In this document: positions 24,101 to 24,488 of the stretch, piece by piece | Layout: each line of letters begins with the position of its first letter | Position numbering within the stretch: position 1 is the first letter of the stretch | Assembly: GCA_002718285.1 (NCBI GenBank) | Contig: PBAR01000024.1 | Coordinates: 109,165 to 133,652, forward strand | DNA from: Fidelibacterota bacterium | GTDB taxonomy: Bacteria > Marinisomatota > Marinisomatia > Marinisomatales > UBA1611 | Length of the DNA stretch: 24,488 bases | Direction of reading: 5' to 3' | Made by a program: the position numbers and the translations under genes | The notes under the pieces: model-generated | Told to the model about the DNA's origin: nothing | Databases searched by the model: none | Seen by the model: the letters and a program-made list of their open reading frames with translations, nothing else

Positions 24101-24488
24101 CTTCCCACACTATGGCTCCACCAACATTTGCAGCACTATAACTTTCCTCTAACACTCCATTTTTAAATATTCTTGCATTTGCGCCATCATAGGTTCCGGC
24201 AATATGAGTCCATGTATCACCATCATATGGTATATCAACCCCAGGCCAGCTTGCGAGCTGTGGAAAAACATCTTCATCATCGGCCGTAATAACAACAAAC
24301 CGCCATTTTCCTCCAGTGTAAATAAAAGCGAATCCTGATTCAGTGGTTGGGCCATCAAGAGTAAAATAAGATATGATACCATTCCTATCATAGGTTGCAG
24401 GATCTTCTGTTGGCTTGACCCATGCTTCCAGTGTCATACCTGCTGAAGGTTGGAGCTGGGCATTCGAAGTTATAGTTACAAAATCTTC
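17895..24488 (-). CDS. giant secreted repeat protein with LamG, Ig-like repeats and type IX sorting domain (5' end beyond window)
   Basis: At least 2,197 residues. The frame is open through base 24488, so the N-terminus and any signal peptide lie outside. The order from the cut end is as follows. First is a LamG/concanavalin-like domain (about residues 1-185: MTLEAWVKP, then YDGDTWTHIAGTYDGANARI, SIDEVRLWN, LIGYWKFDEN). Next is a Cys-containing beta domain (about 200-395). Alternating A and B Ig-like repeats follow (about 396-1905), the B type resembling the bacterial 'TFSE' Ig-like domain (ITFSE, YTDGxQE, VRDITxP). Then come a dockerin-like segment (about 1907-1980) and a type IX secretion tail (about 2114-2197). 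The product is probably exported and anchored or released at the cell surface as an adhesin or matrix protein. No catalytic domain is visible in the window. Confidence 0.93.
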   Translation of the reverse strand, partial: EDFVTITSNAQLQPSAGMTLEAWVKPTEDPATYDRNGIISYFTLDGPTTESGFAFIYTGGKWRFVVITADDEDVFPQLASWPGVDIPYDGDTWTHIAGTYDGANARIFKNGVLEESYSAANVGGAIVWEDINTDFYIGKYLDNNKAFKGSIDEVRLWNIAKLDNEIQASMNNIVDVDAPGLIGYWKFDENQSTTIVDYAEGSASPGQSPGTLTDNGNGDWDTDVFAPTQCYDLELTEADFPYNHLADLGQSTDDWNFSNMVNDAGSGLTSGNGNDYTYKLTLSQAAIIYVTTCDVLTTVDIQIGVFTDDCDISSWFLFQDDSNGNIYEPDTSYQFSFDCISGFPTNPTYANMLPRLELDAGTYYITVCDYSPGNTVNATAKTWFGYSLIVDSTNLASDLNSVNYYFNQTVYGGDYPDVYAGNGTGLETADFSISVTPNGGTATSASFPSITNLLGAGLSGGETSVKLNISYNNPPSGTEYAIIKPASVSSVFNGIGVPLLNVGGIQFDLQDLVPPVTTFNPTNGDTLLPTDPIIITFSERIYLAPTGADLDNDNIDASFSLAYTDGAQEAIAFNAVIDPADLQVTITPNSNLTELRTAQVIISNNAFQDGGQNKVGLTNSSFLVADVTLPIVDSAFINSDNSYSNFYFSEAIYTLGNGSGILLPEDFVISFTTAANTTSATISSITQTNGNALAGGELNARLYFSYDNPSSGTEVMTVGPVTSQIFDGFGNAMNATANVQTFNLNDILVPSVSFDPLDGSSDLLPNGNITITFSEAIFLAPAGGNPNNDNIDAFFSLAYTDGDQESIDFDAQINAGKTVITLNPDNNLTEQRQVRMGFGGNLFSDQNNNTISASYSLDYTVKDITPPTVVSSSIALANAYILFNISEGIFTNIEGTGAVEPGDFSVVFNTNGGNATSMSIISTTNADGLILVGGESIIRLGISFDNPPSGVETAVVSPAGIYDQGGNVLDPADSGQSFSFYDQLSPSLTIATNPQAIDGLVYPHIDFLLTYSEVVKNSSNTSPDAAQIAEITSLNYLDGAQENILFSGSINAANNIITIRPNADMEEWRPIGITIINGLQDTIGNTAFGSSANYQTRDITPPGTQNSILDSANTGINILFSEGLFSTENESGGLTGSDFEIIGFSKNGGNADTVIINSLTSFSGVPLIGGEVEIRINITPNNTAAGTETFNVRPAASSVFDRGGNLLDPSGNTQSFTLFDLLSPTVSFDPAPDSLIYPSETFILTFSEPVVKLDSSAVTNTNLELMVQLKYTSDAVEDIQFQASINAIKTVVTITPATELDQQRSLRVSFDSVFMDGSGNLVAPIGSNYTVRDITAPIIDSANYAIDNTHITVLVSEGVYGDTSATAGLDTSDFEITFQSNGGSAQQVSIESITNTSGTQLIGGESAIQVNLLVTGSPDGNETVVVSVRDNAIFDHVGNVMNSSQTTTRFSLTPAPIVLSSTLSADNTFLQLNFNENIFSTHDADEFVGIQDFMLEYNSNEGNCTELTINSITNTSNGSLNNGEDSIRVNFILSAIPSGVETFTLSPVDDEAVFNILGVYMDPQTVLGPYTLFDLLIPTFSLNIGNGAQNISNDTNMVITFSEPVRNINNSGFNNANIDDRITLFNLTDSIDVAFNASIDSSKTIISVIPVDTFKSEHRIRLIMDNLFEDLADNPINGDTTVIFTIRDYIAPAFDSVIIAEDNSFMDIFFSDQIFSSDSSIGALELDDLNIQFVSNGGNATQINLIEIQTLAGNNLVGGETIIRLIMEFDNSASGKEYIILKPATATSLYDESGNVMAVDISTDTLYLNDILVPTIDTLNIWQGDYVGINESTNIGLVFSEPIDSINYTLTSRRDTSFSFDAVLTPDSLELILHPPLVSLDTIDLVIASLIDTTGLSTVAISYRFLTPALGDYNTPPNDTISLEDLNNFIQAWNNDEFSRELGPVTGEFPHFKLYPDGKFGLDDGMIFTQMWRWSLKRFGIIEIARQIEGSKPDFSVNDWTVNIFPPLKTHSGQVIVRYNKDECVVVLQNSISSKKGILVSSADLIPGNLLIEYGYRKENRSPIELKLTEMNAYYSRIDIQYSFMDQNGILISQGDSTIDFNQVPESFELYQNFPNPFNSSTTIRYELPLPSEVQINIFDITGRLIKTLIDREFQAGSFIIDWNGEDSRNEKVSSGVYFYRIDAGGFSKSIKMILIK
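18555..18762 (-). other. dockerin-like calcium-binding segment
   Basis: Two EF-hand-like loops, GDYNTPPNDTISLEDLNNFI and LYPDGKFGLDDGMIFTQMW, are about 45 residues apart. This is the spacing of a dockerin-like duplicated loop. Several Asp and Asn residues sit at calcium-ligand positions, but the loops are not textbook EF hands. It separates the last Ig-like repeat from the tail. Confidence 0.55.
18770..23300 (-). repeat. alternating A/B Ig-like repeat array (7 A, 6 B units)
   Basis: The coding sequence repeats with a period of about 705 bp made of two about 350-bp modules. A units (GGE..I.L.I.F.NPPSGTE...F-GN) begin near 23300, 22600, 21889, 21185, 20480, 20130 and 19415. B units (P.VSFDP...ITFSE...YTDGAQE...RDITPP) begin near 22959, 22247, 21540, 20826, 19763 and 19055. 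The step from the fifth A to the sixth A is only about 350 bp because no B unit lies between them. The last B is degenerate. Boundaries are by eye, to within about 20 bp. Confidence 0.85.
23935..24488 (-). other. LamG / concanavalin-A-like domain, partial
   Basis: The sequence DFVTITSNAQLQPSAGMTLE continues AWVKP, followed by GDTWTHIAGTYDGANARIFK, FYIGKYLDNNKAFKGSIDEV and LIGYWKFDE. This is the jelly-roll fold used for carbohydrate or protein binding at cell surfaces. The frame is open to the window edge, so the domain may begin further upstream. Confidence 0.85.

Overview
The window is low-G+C bacterial chromosomal DNA (about one third G+C by eye) with tightly packed genes. The best taxonomic clue is the giant secreted protein at the right edge. 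It ends in a type IX secretion (Por) type C-terminal sorting domain of the FlgD-like kind (NFPNPFNSST...GRLIKTL...SSGVYFYRI...KMILIK). This points to the Fibrobacteres-Chlorobi-Bacteroidetes superphylum. A marine Marinimicrobia/SAR406-like lineage fits the compact AT-rich genome, the FNPFN-type tail and the pyrophosphate-dependent phosphofructokinase, but the phylum is an inference. I see no phage structural genes, integrase, transposase, tRNA, rRNA or CRISPR array.

Left part, plus strand (1-5306). Two HAD-type phosphatases flank a 2-keto-4-pentenoate hydratase / 4-oxalocrotonate decarboxylase-like protein, with start and stop codons overlapping. After a 200-nt gap comes kynureninase. Together these suggest the downstream end of a tryptophan/kynurenine meta-cleavage locus whose other genes would lie to the left. 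Next come a stand-alone protein that looks like the helical domain tied to 5-hydroxymethyluracil DNA kinases / thymine hypermodification, and a LOG-family nucleotide phosphoribohydrolase. This pair is the most unusual content of the window.

Middle part, minus strand (5554-12854). A 12-helix MFS transporter lies downstream of a likely metal-uptake (probably zinc) locus. That locus consists of a small secreted His/Cys-rich protein, a His/Asp/Glu-rich lipoprotein and a ZnuD-like TonB-dependent receptor. A 7-1-7 palindrome lies just upstream of its first gene, and a long structured RNA element lies between the lipoprotein and the receptor. Upstream are class II fructose-bisphosphate aldolase and PPi-dependent phosphofructokinase, 18 nt apart: the reversible core of glycolysis/gluconeogenesis.

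Right part, minus strand (12893-24488). First come a small beta-repeat secreted protein, a two-helix membrane protein and a secreted M14-like metallohydrolase, closely spaced. Then follow a 34-residue membrane peptide, a nucleoside phosphorylase-family protein, a secreted hypothetical, a class V PLP enzyme of the isopenicillin-N-epimerase type and a helical protein of unknown function. Last is a surface protein of more than 2,190 residues, cut by the window edge. It contains a LamG domain, a Cys-containing domain, seven A-type and six B-type Ig-like repeats (one B missing), a dockerin-like segment and the sorting tail. No gene-free stretch exceeds 300 nt. The larger gaps (2068-2267, 5307-5553, 9276-9483, 10393-10574, 14277-14515) hold weak hairpins, the palindrome, the structured element and the small ORF, all listed separately.
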